This document shows positions 10,488 through 18,557 of a stretch of 64,000 nt of DNA, in pieces. The DNA lies in assembly GCF_000817815.1 (NCBI RefSeq), contig NZ_JPRD01000003.1:1-64000 (forward strand). The letters run 5' to 3'. The translations under genes were made by a program, and so were the position numbers. This DNA comes from Vibrio owensii CAIM 1854 = LMG 25443. GTDB lineage: Bacteria > Pseudomonadota > Gammaproteobacteria > Enterobacterales > Vibrionaceae. The stretch's first letter is position 1, and each line of letters opens with the position of its first letter. The notes beneath the pieces are model-generated. The model had not been told where the DNA came from. It saw only the letters and a list, made by a program, of their open reading frames with translations, and did no database searches.

Positions 10488-12338
10488 ATGAAAAAGCACT
10501 GGAATACCAAAACTATGTTGCGCAAATTTTCTTCAAATAGCGCTTGGCTGATTGCATTTTTTGCTTGCTTTGCGCTTTATCTGTCGATCGCTTGTTACCC
10601 ATTTTTGCTGTCAAATAACCAAGCAGAACCGCTCACCTTTCTGCAAAAATATTATTTACTCGCTACACAATTTGGCTGGTTGGGTTTAATTGCTCTTCCG
10701 CTGATGCTGGGTTGTTTATTGCTGTCCTTTTTGCCGACACGCATGTTCAAAGTCGTTGTGATCACCATTGCCATCACACTCTTGATCATGTTGAAAGTCG
10801 ATATCCTCGTTTTCCAGCAATACAAACTGCACATCAATGGTCTACTGATCCGCATGTTCTTTGAAGGCGGTCGTGACGTATTTGAAATCTCTTGGATGAG
10901 TTGGCTGATCTTTATTAGCGACATTGCACTGCTCGCCATTGGCTTGGCATGCACCGTTTGGTTAGCCAATAAACTGGCTCAAAGCCGAGCAAAGTTCGTG
11001 ATTGTTGCGGTTTGGTTTGGCTTGTTGCTGAGCACTCAGGTTATCCACGCCTATAAGAACGCACTCTATGACGACGAAGTCAGCCAGTTCTCGAATAACT
11101 GGCCTCTTTACTACCCATTAACGGCGCGTAAGTTTATCTATCGTCATCACTTGGTGGATGAAAATATGGCTTCACAAAACCGAGTGGAGCTGAAAAACAT
11201 TGAAAGCAGTTCACTGAACTACCCACTCGCCCCTGTAAATGTAGAACCTAAAGCTAAACAGCCGAATGTGTTGTTCATTCTGGTTGATGCTTGGCGCTAC
11301 AGTGATGCAACACCAGAGATCATGCCAAATGTCAGCAAGTTCAGCGAAAAAACGGTCAATTTCTCTCAACACATGAGCGGTGGTAATTCTACTCAAGCGG
11401 GCATTTTTAGTCTGTTCTACAGCTTGCCAGCAACTTACTGGGACAGCTTTTATGCGAGTCAGAAATCCCCCGTCTTCATGGATACCCTGCAAAACCAAGG
11501 CTATCGAATGGGTATTTTTGGTTCAGCACCATTAACCAGCCCGCCTTTGTCGCGCACCGTCTTTAAGAAGGTGAAAGATCTCACCCTTAAACAAACTGGC
11601 GAAACACAAATCAAACGTGACCAGCAGATCACCGATGAGTTTATTCAGTTTCAAAAGCAAGATAGTGACAAGCCGTATTTTAGCTTCTTGTTTTACGATT
11701 CGGCTCATGGCACCAGTTTTCCAGAGCCTGAGTTTGCTAAATTCAAGCCTTACTGGGAACGTGTCGATCATATTCTTCTGAATAACGATTTTGACGCCTC
11801 GCTTTATCATAACCGCTATAAGAACTCGTTGTATTTCATCGACAGTTTGATCGCAAAAGTGCTGAAGAATGTCGACTTAGAGAACACCATTGTGGTGATT
11901 ACTTCCGACCACGGTGAGGAATTTAACGACCATAAGATGAATTACTGGGGCCATACGGGTAACTACAGTGATACTCAAGTGCATGTGCCGTTATACGTTT
12001 ATCTTCCAGATCATCAGCCAGAGCAGATCAACTACCGCACCACACACTATGACATTGTGCCAACTCTAATGAACGAGCTATTCGACGTTAAAGGCGACAC
12101 CCAATCGTTTAGCGTAGGACGAGACCTGTTTGATAATTGTGTTCCGCGTGATTGGTTCATTGCGGGCAGTTATTACAACTATGCGCTGGTAGGGAAAGAA
12201 ACCATGTTAGTGGTAAACCCAGGTGGGCACTCTCAACAACTCAATAATCAACTTAAAGTGGATACGGAACATCAAGTGCCAGTGAACGTGATTCAGGATT
12301 CTCTCGATGAAATGTCACGCTTCTATAAGAAAGGATAA
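10488..12338 (+). CDS. YejM/PbgA/LapC-family inner-membrane sulfatase-fold protein
   Basis: The N-terminal third has about five membrane helices of the DUF3413 type, and the C-terminal half is a periplasmic alkaline-phosphatase/sulfatase fold. That domain shows NVLFILVDAWR (first metal ligand), GGNSTQAGIFS where the nucleophilic Thr of LtaS-type enzymes lies, VVITSDHGEEF and WGHTGNYSDTQVHVPL. E. coli YejM (LapC/PbgA) has this architecture and controls LpxC stability and lipopolysaccharide synthesis. Here the gene is monocistronic and not paired with yejL, so it may be a paralogue of the main YejM. Start choice is uncertain: ATG 10488 (AGGG directly before it), ATG 10515, or TTG 10479. Hydrolase activity is not proven for this family. 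Confidence 0.75.
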   Translation: MKKHWNTKTMLRKFSSNSAWLIAFFACFALYLSIACYPFLLSNNQAEPLTFLQKYYLLATQFGWLGLIALPLMLGCLLLSFLPTRMFKVVVITIAITLLIMLKVDILVFQQYKLHINGLLIRMFFEGGRDVFEISWMSWLIFISDIALLAIGLACTVWLANKLAQSRAKFVIVAVWFGLLLSTQVIHAYKNALYDDEVSQFSNNWPLYYPLTARKFIYRHHLVDENMASQNRVELKNIESSSLNYPLAPVNVEPKAKQPNVLFILVDAWRYSDATPEIMPNVSKFSEKTVNFSQHMSGGNSTQAGIFSLFYSLPATYWDSFYASQKSPVFMDTLQNQGYRMGIFGSAPLTSPPLSRTVFKKVKDLTLKQTGETQIKRDQQITDEFIQFQKQDSDKPYFSFLFYDSAHGTSFPEPEFAKFKPYWERVDHILLNNDFDASLYHNRYKNSLYFIDSLIAKVLKNVDLENTIVVITSDHGEEFNDHKMNYWGHTGNYSDTQVHVPLYVYLPDHQPEQINYRTTHYDIVPTLMNELFDVKGDTQSFSVGRDLFDNCVPRDWFIAGSYYNYALVGKETMLVVNPGGHSQQLNNQLKVDTEHQVPVNVIQDSLDEMSRFYKKG

Positions 12339-12475
12339 AAAGAACGCATGCCCATCAGACAGGTAGGCATAGTGAAGAGAGGTAAGTTTCGAATTGCCAT
12401 CTTCTGCATGAGAACTCTCGCTACAATGGCCGCGGTTACTAAAGTTTGATGTATTAAAATTGTATCTATTTTTCC

Positions 12476-12503
12476 TGCCACCCTTTTGGGGTGGCATTTT
12501 TTT
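12476..12503 (+). terminator. Rho-independent terminator
   Basis: Stem TGCCACCC / GGGTGGCA (12476-12496) followed by seven T on the plus strand. It ends the YejM-like transcript. Confidence 0.85.
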
Positions 12504-12540
12504 ATCTGCAGATTGGCTTTAGAGCCCACCCTACCAATAC

Positions 12541-12574
12541 AAAAAAAAAGCCTCTTGGTGAGAGAGACCAAGAG
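12541..12574 (-). terminator. Rho-independent terminator of the TehA/SLAC1-type gene
   Basis: Stem CTCTTGGT (12552-12559) / ACCAAGAG (12567-12574), with a nine-A run at 12541-12549 that reads as a T tract on the minus strand. Confidence 0.85.
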
Positions 12575-12595
12575 ACTTTGCTTTACGAGTAAGAC

Positions 12596-13570
12596 TTATG
12601 CGTGATGTGTTGTCATCAAGCGTGGTTGAATTAGTAAGTTATTGATGTATTGCAAACCTACGTAAGTCACCACAATCGTTGCCACAATCAATTCGATGCC
12701 TGCTAGACCGCGAACTTGTTGTACATAGCGCGCTGCAAGACCATTTGCTTCCATCCAGTTTGCTGTTTTGAACAGAGCCGTTGCACCAATCACCATTGGG
12801 AAGGTAAACGCTGCGTAACCTGGGCTAAATGGCAGTCTTAGTAATTTAAAGAAGGCTAAGTAGATGATGGCTGTCATCAATACCGCGATACCAAACAACA
12901 GAGCAATAATCACTGGTGAAGGTGTTGCCGTTACGGTTAGGTAACCTGCCAACGATAGGCTTGCTGGTGCCGCCATGATTGCCATGGTTGGTTTTGCTGC
13001 ATCTGGGATTTCATGAGTGAACATGAAACGGTAGATCATCATTGGCAACATCACCGCGTAAGCCACCATACCGAAGATCAATGCACCGTGTGCAATAGGT
13101 GCAAGCACTGGGTTACCTGAGAAAGACACGTCTGCAACGATAATACCCACTGGTGGTACGAACCAGCTTGGCACCATGTGGTGTAGTTCGAAGTCTTTCG
13201 CGCGGTGGTACAAGAAGCTCACTAGGAACACGATATGTAGAGCTACCGCCACTAACCAAAGCACGTCACCTGCAACAGGGAAAAAGTGCCCTAGAGAATT
13301 TGAAACCACCATGGTTCCCATCGCGAAAGTTGGAACGACACTCCCCACCACAGGGTGCGCAAGATCTTGTCTCAACAAATGATTGTGAAAAAGAAATTTA
13401 GTCGCCAAGATTGCTAGCAGTACGCTTGCAATACCTGCGCTAATCCACTGTCCATAGCCATGTAATTCGGCGAAGTTTTCCCAACTCCAACCTAAGCTCG
13501 CAATACCAAGAGCCAGACCCGCCATTGGGGTTGGTGCTCCCATTACTTTTGCTTTTGTTCTTTGAATCAT
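12596..13570 (-). CDS. TehA/SLAC1-type (TDT family) anion transporter
   Basis: A 324-residue, almost entirely hydrophobic protein with about ten membrane helices, as in the tellurite-resistance/dicarboxylate transporter (TDT) and SLAC1 anion-channel family. The pattern PTPMAGLALGIASLGWSWE at the N-terminus and later GNPVLAPIAHGALIFG are typical of this fold. The substrate cannot be read from the sequence; sulfite, C4-dicarboxylates, tellurite or other small anions are all known for relatives. It is divergently transcribed from a LysR regulator 112 bp away, which probably controls it. Confidence 0.75.
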   Translation of the reverse strand: MIQRTKAKVMGAPTPMAGLALGIASLGWSWENFAELHGYGQWISAGIASVLLAILATKFLFHNHLLRQDLAHPVVGSVVPTFAMGTMVVSNSLGHFFPVAGDVLWLVAVALHIVFLVSFLYHRAKDFELHHMVPSWFVPPVGIIVADVSFSGNPVLAPIAHGALIFGMVAYAVMLPMMIYRFMFTHEIPDAAKPTMAIMAAPASLSLAGYLTVTATPSPVIIALLFGIAVLMTAIIYLAFFKLLRLPFSPGYAAFTFPMVIGATALFKTANWMEANGLAARYVQQVRGLAGIELIVATIVVTYVGLQYINNLLIQPRLMTTHHA

Positions 13571-13682
13571 TACGACCTCAAAATCTAGGCTAACTTTCTA
13601 TGGGGTGTATATTACTCTTGCACTTCGTTCCAATATATCTAATTATTTAAAACTAACGTTCAGATAAACTTAACGGAATATC

Positions 13683-14600
13683 ATGCCTAGTCATATCTCT
13701 CTTAAACAACTGAAAGTTTTTACTACGATCACTCAGCACAAAACGCTAACTGCAGCTTCTGAAAGCCTGTTTCTTTCTAAGGCGGCCGTGAGTATGGCAT
13801 TGTCTGAGTTAGAGAAACAAATTGGTCATCACCTATTTGACCGGGTGAACAACCGCTTAATTCTTAACCAAGAAGGACAAAAACTTCTGCCCCTCGCGGA
13901 TGAACTCCTCAACCGAGCTCGGGATATTGAGAGTGTGTTCGATGGCGACCAAACCTTATCAGGGCTGCTTCGCATCGGTGCCAGTGACACCATCGGCAAC
14001 CAAGTTGCACCTTACCTGTTAAGTGATTTTCGTGATGAAACAAATCACCAGTCGCAGAGTTTATTCATCTCTAACTCTGCCCAGATTTGTGACATGTTGA
14101 TCGCGTACGAACTCGACATCGCGCTCATTGAGGGCAAGACCATACACCCAGAGCTAGAATCAACGCAATTCAGCGAAGATGAAATGTGTGTGATTTGTCC
14201 GCCGGACTACCCTAACTTCGATGAAGGACCTATCAGCCTAAACGAGCTCGAAGGCACGGAATGGATTCTGCGTGAGGCGGGTTCTGGTTCTCGTGAGTTC
14301 TTCATGCGCGCCATCGCTCCGCGTCTAGAACACTGGCATGAGGCTTTTCAGCTCAATACAACTGAAGCGCTGATCAATTCGGTATCTGCTGGGCTGGGTT
14401 TAGGTTGTTTATCACGCCTATCTGCAGAGCCTGCAATTCGCGATGGTCGTGTGAAAATGCTCAACATGCCACTGGATATGAAGCGTCGCTTCTGGCTTTT
14501 GATCCACAAAGAGAAGTATCAAAACCCGCTCCTGCGTACATTCATTGAATTCTGCCAAGATTGGGAGCGACCAGAGAACCCACATCTTAAAGATGGCTAG
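13683..14600 (+). CDS. LysR-family transcriptional regulator
   Basis: The N-terminal winged helix-turn-helix (LKQLKVFTTITQHKTLTAASESLFLSKAAVSMALSELEK as continuous LysR signature, residues about 8-47) and the LysR substrate-binding domain with REAGSGSRE (about residues 199-207) place it in the CysB/CbbR/YeiE-like group. At 305 residues it has the usual length. It faces the anion-transporter gene head to head with a 112-bp gap, the classical layout of a LysR activator and its target. The effector is unknown. Confidence 0.88.
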   Translation: MPSHISLKQLKVFTTITQHKTLTAASESLFLSKAAVSMALSELEKQIGHHLFDRVNNRLILNQEGQKLLPLADELLNRARDIESVFDGDQTLSGLLRIGASDTIGNQVAPYLLSDFRDETNHQSQSLFISNSAQICDMLIAYELDIALIEGKTIHPELESTQFSEDEMCVICPPDYPNFDEGPISLNELEGTEWILREAGSGSREFFMRAIAPRLEHWHEAFQLNTTEALINSVSAGLGLGCLSRLSAEPAIRDGRVKMLNMPLDMKRRFWLLIHKEKYQNPLLRTFIEFCQDWERPENPHLKDG

Positions 14601-14714
14601 TTCGAGATGGGTCGTTCACGGGAGATAGTTCAAGGCAGATAGTTCAAATGCTGGTCACTTAGTTGTACACGGCTCTCATTCTGAGGCTTGTCGCTAGACT
14701 TAATTGGTCAAAAA

Positions 14715-14730
14715 CTGTATAAAAAGCCAG
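14715..14730. promoter_or_regulatory. LexA (SOS) box upstream of yebG
   Basis: The 16-mer CTGTATAAAAAGCCAG fits the LexA rule CTGT-N8-ACAG with one mismatch in the right half. It lies 36 bp before the yebG start, and yebG is a known SOS gene in E. coli, so the assignment is well supported by context. Confidence 0.75.
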
Positions 14731-14765
14731 TATAAAATTTAACAAATTAACTTAGAGGACCAACC

Positions 14766-15065
14766 ATGGCTGTAATCGTCAAGTACGTGGTAGAACGCAA
14801 TGGAGAAGAGAAAATGACTTTTACCTCTAAAGCGGAAGCTGACGCATACGACAAAATGCTGGATATGGCGGACGAGTTATTCTCACTGCTAGGTAAGAGT
14901 GAACTTCTAGAAGACGAAGGTAAGCAAGAAGATCTTGCAATGTACCTTGCGCAAAACAAAGAAGAAGTACTTTACGCTCTAGGTGCAAAACGTAAACCTG
15001 CACCAAAAAAAGCAAAGAAGCTTGAAGCTGTTGAAGAAGATAGCGAGCAAGAAGACGCTGCATAA
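14766..15065 (+). CDS. yebG: YebG-family DNA-damage-inducible protein
   Basis: A 99-residue acidic cytoplasmic protein. MAVIVKYVVERNGEEKMTF and the following KAEADAYDKMLDMA segment are characteristic of YebG, a small SOS-induced protein whose biochemical role is still unclear. The C-terminal tail is charged: lysine-rich (about residues 77-87), then glutamate-rich. The start is supported by AGAGGA before the ATG. A LexA box precedes it and a terminator follows at once, so it is a single-gene unit. Confidence 0.92.
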   Translation: MAVIVKYVVERNGEEKMTFTSKAEADAYDKMLDMADELFSLLGKSELLEDEGKQEDLAMYLAQNKEEVLYALGAKRKPAPKKAKKLEAVEEDSEQEDAA

Positions 15066-15087
15066 GCCTCTCATTTGTTTAGAAAAA

Positions 15088-15112
15088 ACGTCGCATTATG
15101 CGGCGTTTTTTT
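15088..15112 (+). terminator. Rho-independent terminator after yebG
   Basis: Stem ACGTCGC (15088-15094) / GCGGCGT (15100-15106), one G-T pair, then a T run to 15112. Confidence 0.85.
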
Positions 15113-15224
15113 ATGCGTTGTATTTATCGCCATATATCTCTGAGAATATAAAGAACCGATTTAATATCCCAAATTGCTCTAAATTTCATGTTGCAGATTA
15201 GTGTGACTTAGATCTACTCTAAAT

Positions 15225-15294
15225 GGGCACGGTGATGGGGTGCCACCGGAATCGAAAGATTCGAACCGCTTTAAAGCTAATGACTCCTACAGAA
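15225..15294 (+). promoter_or_regulatory. fluoride riboswitch aptamer (crcB motif)
   Basis: The order of conserved blocks matches the crcB/fluoride aptamer as I remember it: GGTGATGG (15231-15238), the partner GTGCCACC (15239-15246), a variable GAATC-GAAA-GATTC hairpin (15249-15262), AACCGCTTTAAAGCTAATGA (15264-15283) and the strongly conserved CTCCTAC (15284-15290). GGCAC (15226-15230) and GTGCC (15239-15243) can also pair, which fits the pseudoknot-rich fold of this class. It sits about 140 bases ahead of a two-gene operon for an IscU-like and a GGGtGRT protein. Fluoride binding is inferred from the motif; a covariance-model search would settle it. Confidence 0.8.
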
Positions 15295-15410
15295 ACGAAA
15301 ACAGGTCAGCCCTGTTGGAAATGCTTTCGCCGATGTTGTGAAAGCAAGAGTTCTGTAGTGAGCAATTCAACTCTTCTCCAACCCCGCTCCTGTTTTCTCA
15401 AAAAATAAAA
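15287..15410 (+). promoter_or_regulatory. probable expression platform of the fluoride riboswitch
   Basis: Downstream of the aptamer several pairings compete. CTACAGAA (15287-15294), which includes the conserved aptamer end, is the exact complement of TTCTGTAG (15351-15358). GAAAACAGG (15297-15305) is the exact complement of CCTGTTTTC (15389-15397), after which an A-rich stretch begins. Local hairpins ACAGG/CCTGT (15301-15315) and TGCTTTC/GAAAGCA (15322-15346) can also form. Because part of the aptamer pairs with the platform, ligand binding could select between them. No classical T-tract terminator is present, so translational control or RNA stability is as likely as termination. Confidence 0.5.
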
Positions 15411-15428
15411 ATACACTGGGAAAACATT

Positions 15429-16121
15429 ATGCAATATTCACACGAAATCCAATCAATGTGCCCGATTCAAAGCGGCGATCTTCATGCATCTGCACCGATC
15501 CCTGTTGAAGGCGCAATGATCAATCCAAAAGACGTTATCGCGATTTCTGGTCTTAGCCACGGCGTTGGCGCTTGTGCTCCTCAACAAGGCGCAGCAAAAC
15601 TGACCCTTAACGTCAAAAACGGCATCATCGAAGAAGCTTTGATCGAAACGATCGGCTGTTCAGGCATGACTCAATCAGCCGCGATGGCCGCAGAAATCCT
15701 AACTGGAAAAACCATTCTTGAAGCACTGAATACCGACTTGGTATGTGATGCTATCAACGTCGCGATGCGCGAAATCTTCCTTCAATTTGTTTACGGTCGT
15801 ACTCAATCTGCTTTCTCTGAAGGCGGCTTGGAAATTGGTGCGGCACTGGAAGACCTTGGTCAAACTCAACGCAGCCAAGTGGGTACTAGCTACTCAACTA
15901 AAGCAAAAGGCGTACGTTACATGGAGTTGGCTGAAGGCTATGTAACAAAACTCGCGCTAGACGAAAACAAAGAAGTGATTGGTTACCAATATCTCAACCT
16001 AGGCAAGATGATGAAAGCCATCAACGAAGGCGTGTCTGCAGCAGAAGCCGCAGACAAAGCAACGGGGACTTACGGTCGTTTTGACGAAGCCGTAACTACC
16101 ATCAACCCACGCCAACAATAA
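15429..16121 (+). CDS. IscU/NifU-like iron-sulfur scaffold protein
   Basis: This 230-residue protein has the IscU/NifU N-terminal fold pattern with three spaced cysteines at about residues 49 (GVGACAPQQG), 77 (ETIGCSGMTQSAAMAAE) and 106 (DLVCDAINVAMRE), the arrangement that holds a nascent Fe-S cluster in scaffold proteins. Its C-terminal 100 residues are unlike housekeeping IscU and may be specific to this subfamily. It is not in an isc or suf operon. The partner gene, 23 bp downstream, codes for a GGGtGRT protein, a pairing I know from other bacteria as a conserved unit of unknown function. A fluoride-type riboswitch precedes it, suggesting a link to fluoride stress or to a fluoride-sensitive metalloenzyme. 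Confidence 0.8.
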   Translation: MQYSHEIQSMCPIQSGDLHASAPIPVEGAMINPKDVIAISGLSHGVGACAPQQGAAKLTLNVKNGIIEEALIETIGCSGMTQSAAMAAEILTGKTILEALNTDLVCDAINVAMREIFLQFVYGRTQSAFSEGGLEIGAALEDLGQTQRSQVGTSYSTKAKGVRYMELAEGYVTKLALDENKEVIGYQYLNLGKMMKAINEGVSAAEAADKATGTYGRFDEAVTTINPRQQ

Positions 16122-16144
16122 TTGCCACCAAGAGGAAAGAGATT

Positions 16145-17128
16145 ATGAACACTCCAATTACTGAATCTGTACGTCGCACATTAGACGAAATGCAACTTTC
16201 TTCTCTGGAAGAGGCTTACCAATACTGTATGGATCGTGGTATCGACCCTAAAGCGCTGGTGATGGACACTCAACCTATCGCGTTTGAAAGCGCTGCCGAT
16301 GCCTACACTCTAGGTACCGCTTTGGCGATTTTCCGCGGTGCAAAAACAGCAGAAGAAGCTGCAAACATCATCGGTGAAGGCCTTCAAGCCTGCACAAAAC
16401 CAGGCAGCGTAGCAGAGCAACGCCAAGTGGGTATCGGTCACGGCGCATTGGCGGCTCGTCTATTGAATGAAGAAAGTGGCTGTTTCGCTTTCCTTGCCGG
16501 TCATGAGTCATTCGCAGCGGCAGAAGGCGCAATCAAAATCGCATTGAACGTCAACAAATCACGTAAAAATCCGTTGAAAGTTATCCTAAATGGTTTGGGT
16601 AAAGACGCCGCTTACCTAATCTCACGCATCAATGGTTTCACTTACGTACGCACTCAATACAACTACCAAACTGGTGAGTTAGTGGAAGTAGAGCGTCGCC
16701 GTTTCTCCCAAGGTCCACGTGGTGAGATCCTTTGCTACGGTGCAGACGATGTGCGTGAAGGCGTGGCTATCATGCATAAAGAACAAGTGGATGTGAGCAT
16801 CACAGGTAACTCAACCAACCCGACTCGCTTCCAACACCCTGTAGCAGGTATCTACAAAGCGGAACGTAACCGTGAAGGCATGCCTTACTTCTCTGTGGCA
16901 TCAGGTGGTGGTACTGGTCGTACTCTACACCCAGATAACGTGGCGGCGGGTCCTGCATCTTACGGCATGACCGACACTATGGGTCGCATGCACGCCGATG
17001 CACAATTCGCGGGCAGCTCTTCAGTACCTGCACACGTAGCAATGATGGGCTTCATCGGTATGGGCAACAATCCAATGGTAGGGGCAACGGTTGCACTTGC
17101 AGTAGAGGTCGGTGAGCTAAGCCTCTAA
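16145..17128 (+). CDS. GGGtGRT-family protein
   Basis: The family signature GGGTGRT is present at about residues 254-260 (SVASGGGTGRTLHPDN). The 327-residue protein is soluble, with no signal peptide or membrane helix. Glycine-rich motifs near GIGHGALAARL (residues 96-106), ITGNSTNPTRFQHP (219-232) and the C-terminal MMGFIGMGNNPMVGAT hint at nucleotide or cofactor binding, but no activity is known to me. It follows the IscU-like gene with a 23-bp gap containing AGAGGAAAG as ribosome binding site, so the two proteins are co-translated and may form a complex or donor-acceptor pair. Confidence 0.85.
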   Translation: MNTPITESVRRTLDEMQLSSLEEAYQYCMDRGIDPKALVMDTQPIAFESAADAYTLGTALAIFRGAKTAEEAANIIGEGLQACTKPGSVAEQRQVGIGHGALAARLLNEESGCFAFLAGHESFAAAEGAIKIALNVNKSRKNPLKVILNGLGKDAAYLISRINGFTYVRTQYNYQTGELVEVERRRFSQGPRGEILCYGADDVREGVAIMHKEQVDVSITGNSTNPTRFQHPVAGIYKAERNREGMPYFSVASGGGTGRTLHPDNVAAGPASYGMTDTMGRMHADAQFAGSSSVPAHVAMMGFIGMGNNPMVGATVALAVEVGELSL

Positions 17129-17451
17129 ATCGATTTATCGCTTTACTATCCAAAGCCAGTAAATCCAACAAACCCAGTGTAGGGGGAGTGACTTCGGTCC
17201 TCCCCTTATTTTTTGCGATGCCCCTTCTCCAACTTCACTGTGTCTCTGCCCAAAATCGGTCTGATAAGGCTTTTGCGACACATTTCTCATCAGACAAACA
17301 TATCTCTAAAAAGACAAAAGGTATCCATCTACGGACTTTCTCCATTTCCCCTCTTTAAACTCCCCAATACTCTCTTTATGATGACTGACAACTTAATTAT
17401 TTCTTGTCAGTGAACAGACGAGACACAAGACTCAACACATGGAGATCAACT
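17129..17451 (+). other. spacer with the dapD promoter region
   Basis: After the terminator at 17183-17214 the remaining 240 bp contain no credible gene and should hold the dapD promoter. I see no operator I can name. Confidence 0.4.
17183..17214 (+). terminator. Rho-independent terminator with UUCG tetraloop
   Basis: GGGGAG (17183-17188) pairs with CTCCCC (17200-17205), capped by GAC-TTCG-GTC (17190-17199) after a single bulged T, then a T-rich tail. It ends the riboswitch-controlled operon. Confidence 0.85.
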
Positions 17452-18483
17452 ATGGCTTTCTTCTCTCTAGCCTTTGGTACGGCAACTAAAAACCGCGACG
17501 GCAAAATCATCGAAGCGTTTTTCCCAAACCCAGTTCTTAACCCAAGCGAAGCGCTTGTTAACGCACTAGCAGCAGTAGCAGGTTATGAGCAAGGCAACCA
17601 AGCTATCGAGATCTCTGCAGCACAAAGCGCAGAACTGGCAGCAGCATTTGAAGCAAACGGCGATGCGGCAAACGCATCTTTCGCAGCAAAAGCAGCAGAA
17701 TCAGCACAACCACTTGTACTGGTTATCCTTGCAACTGACGAACAGCCACAAAGCGTTGCTGAAGGTTTCCTAAAACTTCAACTTATCTCTAACCGCCTAG
17801 TTCAACCGCACGGCACGGTACTAGACGGCATCTTCGGTCTACTACACAACATCGCATGGACTAACGAAGGTCCAATCGACCTACCTGAACTAGCAGAGCG
17901 TCAAATCGAAGCTCGCCTAGCGGGTCGTGCACTAAGCGTAGATTGCGTAGATAAGTTCCCTAAAATGGTGGACTACGTGGTACCAACTGGCGTTCGTATC
18001 GCTGACACTTCTCGCGTACGTCTCGGCGCACACGTTGGCGAAGGCACAACGGTAATGCACGAAGGCTTCATCAACTTCAACGCAGGTACAACTGGCGTGA
18101 GCATGGTTGAAGGCCGTATCTCTGCTGGCGTAGTGGTTGGTAACGGCTCTGACATCGGCGGCGGCGCATCTATCATGGGTACGCTATCTGGCGGCGGTAA
18201 AGTTGTGGTTTCTATCGGTGAAAACTCACTACTAGGCGCGAACGCAGGTCTTGGCTTCCCAATGGGTGACCGTTGTACTATCGAATCAGGTCTGTACGTA
18301 ACTGCTGGTTCTAAAGTACGCATGCTAGATTCTGCTGGTCAAGAAGTAGAAGTAGTGAAAGCCCGTGATCTTGCTGGTGTTTCTGACCTACTGTTCCGTC
18401 GTAACTCTGTAACAGGTCAAATCGAGTGTCTTGCAAACAAGAGCGCGGTTGAACTGAACAGCGAACTGCATAAAAACAACTAA
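17452..18483 (+). CDS. dapD: 2,3,4,5-tetrahydropyridine-2,6-dicarboxylate N-succinyltransferase
   Basis: DapD transfers a succinyl group from succinyl-CoA to tetrahydrodipicolinate in the succinylase branch of lysine and meso-diaminopimelate synthesis. The C-terminal half is a left-handed beta-helix of hexapeptide repeats (RIADTSRVRLGAHVGEGTTV onward, then GRISAGVVVGNGSDIGGGAS), and the N-terminal half is the alpha/beta domain of the longer DapD type (343 residues, as in Pseudomonas; the E. coli enzyme has 274). ATG 17452 is chosen because GGAG lies 8 bases before it and MAFFSLAFGTATKNRDGK is the family start; a TTG 48 bases upstream is not needed. It is flanked by terminators and so is monocistronic. 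Confidence 0.95.
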   Translation: MAFFSLAFGTATKNRDGKIIEAFFPNPVLNPSEALVNALAAVAGYEQGNQAIEISAAQSAELAAAFEANGDAANASFAAKAAESAQPLVLVILATDEQPQSVAEGFLKLQLISNRLVQPHGTVLDGIFGLLHNIAWTNEGPIDLPELAERQIEARLAGRALSVDCVDKFPKMVDYVVPTGVRIADTSRVRLGAHVGEGTTVMHEGFINFNAGTTGVSMVEGRISAGVVVGNGSDIGGGASIMGTLSGGGKVVVSIGENSLLGANAGLGFPMGDRCTIESGLYVTAGSKVRMLDSAGQEVEVVKARDLAGVSDLLFRRNSVTGQIECLANKSAVELNSELHKNN

Positions 18484-18510
18484 TTCATTCGTGAATTAGC
18501 CCTACGAAAA

Positions 18511-18544
18511 ATCCCCCAGCAGGAAACTGTTGGGGGATTTTTTA
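18511..18544. terminator. bidirectional terminator between dapD and the secreted protein gene
   Basis: Stem ATCCCCCAGCAG (18511-18522) / CTGTTGGGGGAT (18527-18538), one G-T wobble, with a GAAA tetraloop. A T run follows on the plus strand and an A run precedes, so it can stop both convergent transcripts. Confidence 0.85.
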
Positions 18545-18557
18545 TTAGCAGTCTTAA

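Larger units (their letters stand above)
15066..15428 (+). other. yebG to iscU-like spacer
   Basis: This gene-free stretch holds, in order, the yebG terminator, a promoter region (about 15113-15220), the fluoride aptamer and its downstream switch sequence. Short frames inside the leader (for example 15223-15408) overlap the structured RNA and are not believable genes. Confidence 0.6.

Noticed and set aside
15240..15270. tRNA T-loop-like TTCGAATC on the minus strand
   Set aside because: The flanking bases do not form a T-stem or acceptor stem; the sequence is the variable hairpin of the fluoride aptamer on the plus strand.
15223..15408. Short frame within the riboswitch leader
   Set aside because: No ribosome binding site, overlaps conserved RNA structure, and the protein has no recognisable pattern.
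15225..15430. Other riboswitch classes (TPP, glycine, lysine, cobalamin, FMN)
   Set aside because: None of their conserved cores is present, while the crcB-type blocks fit in order.
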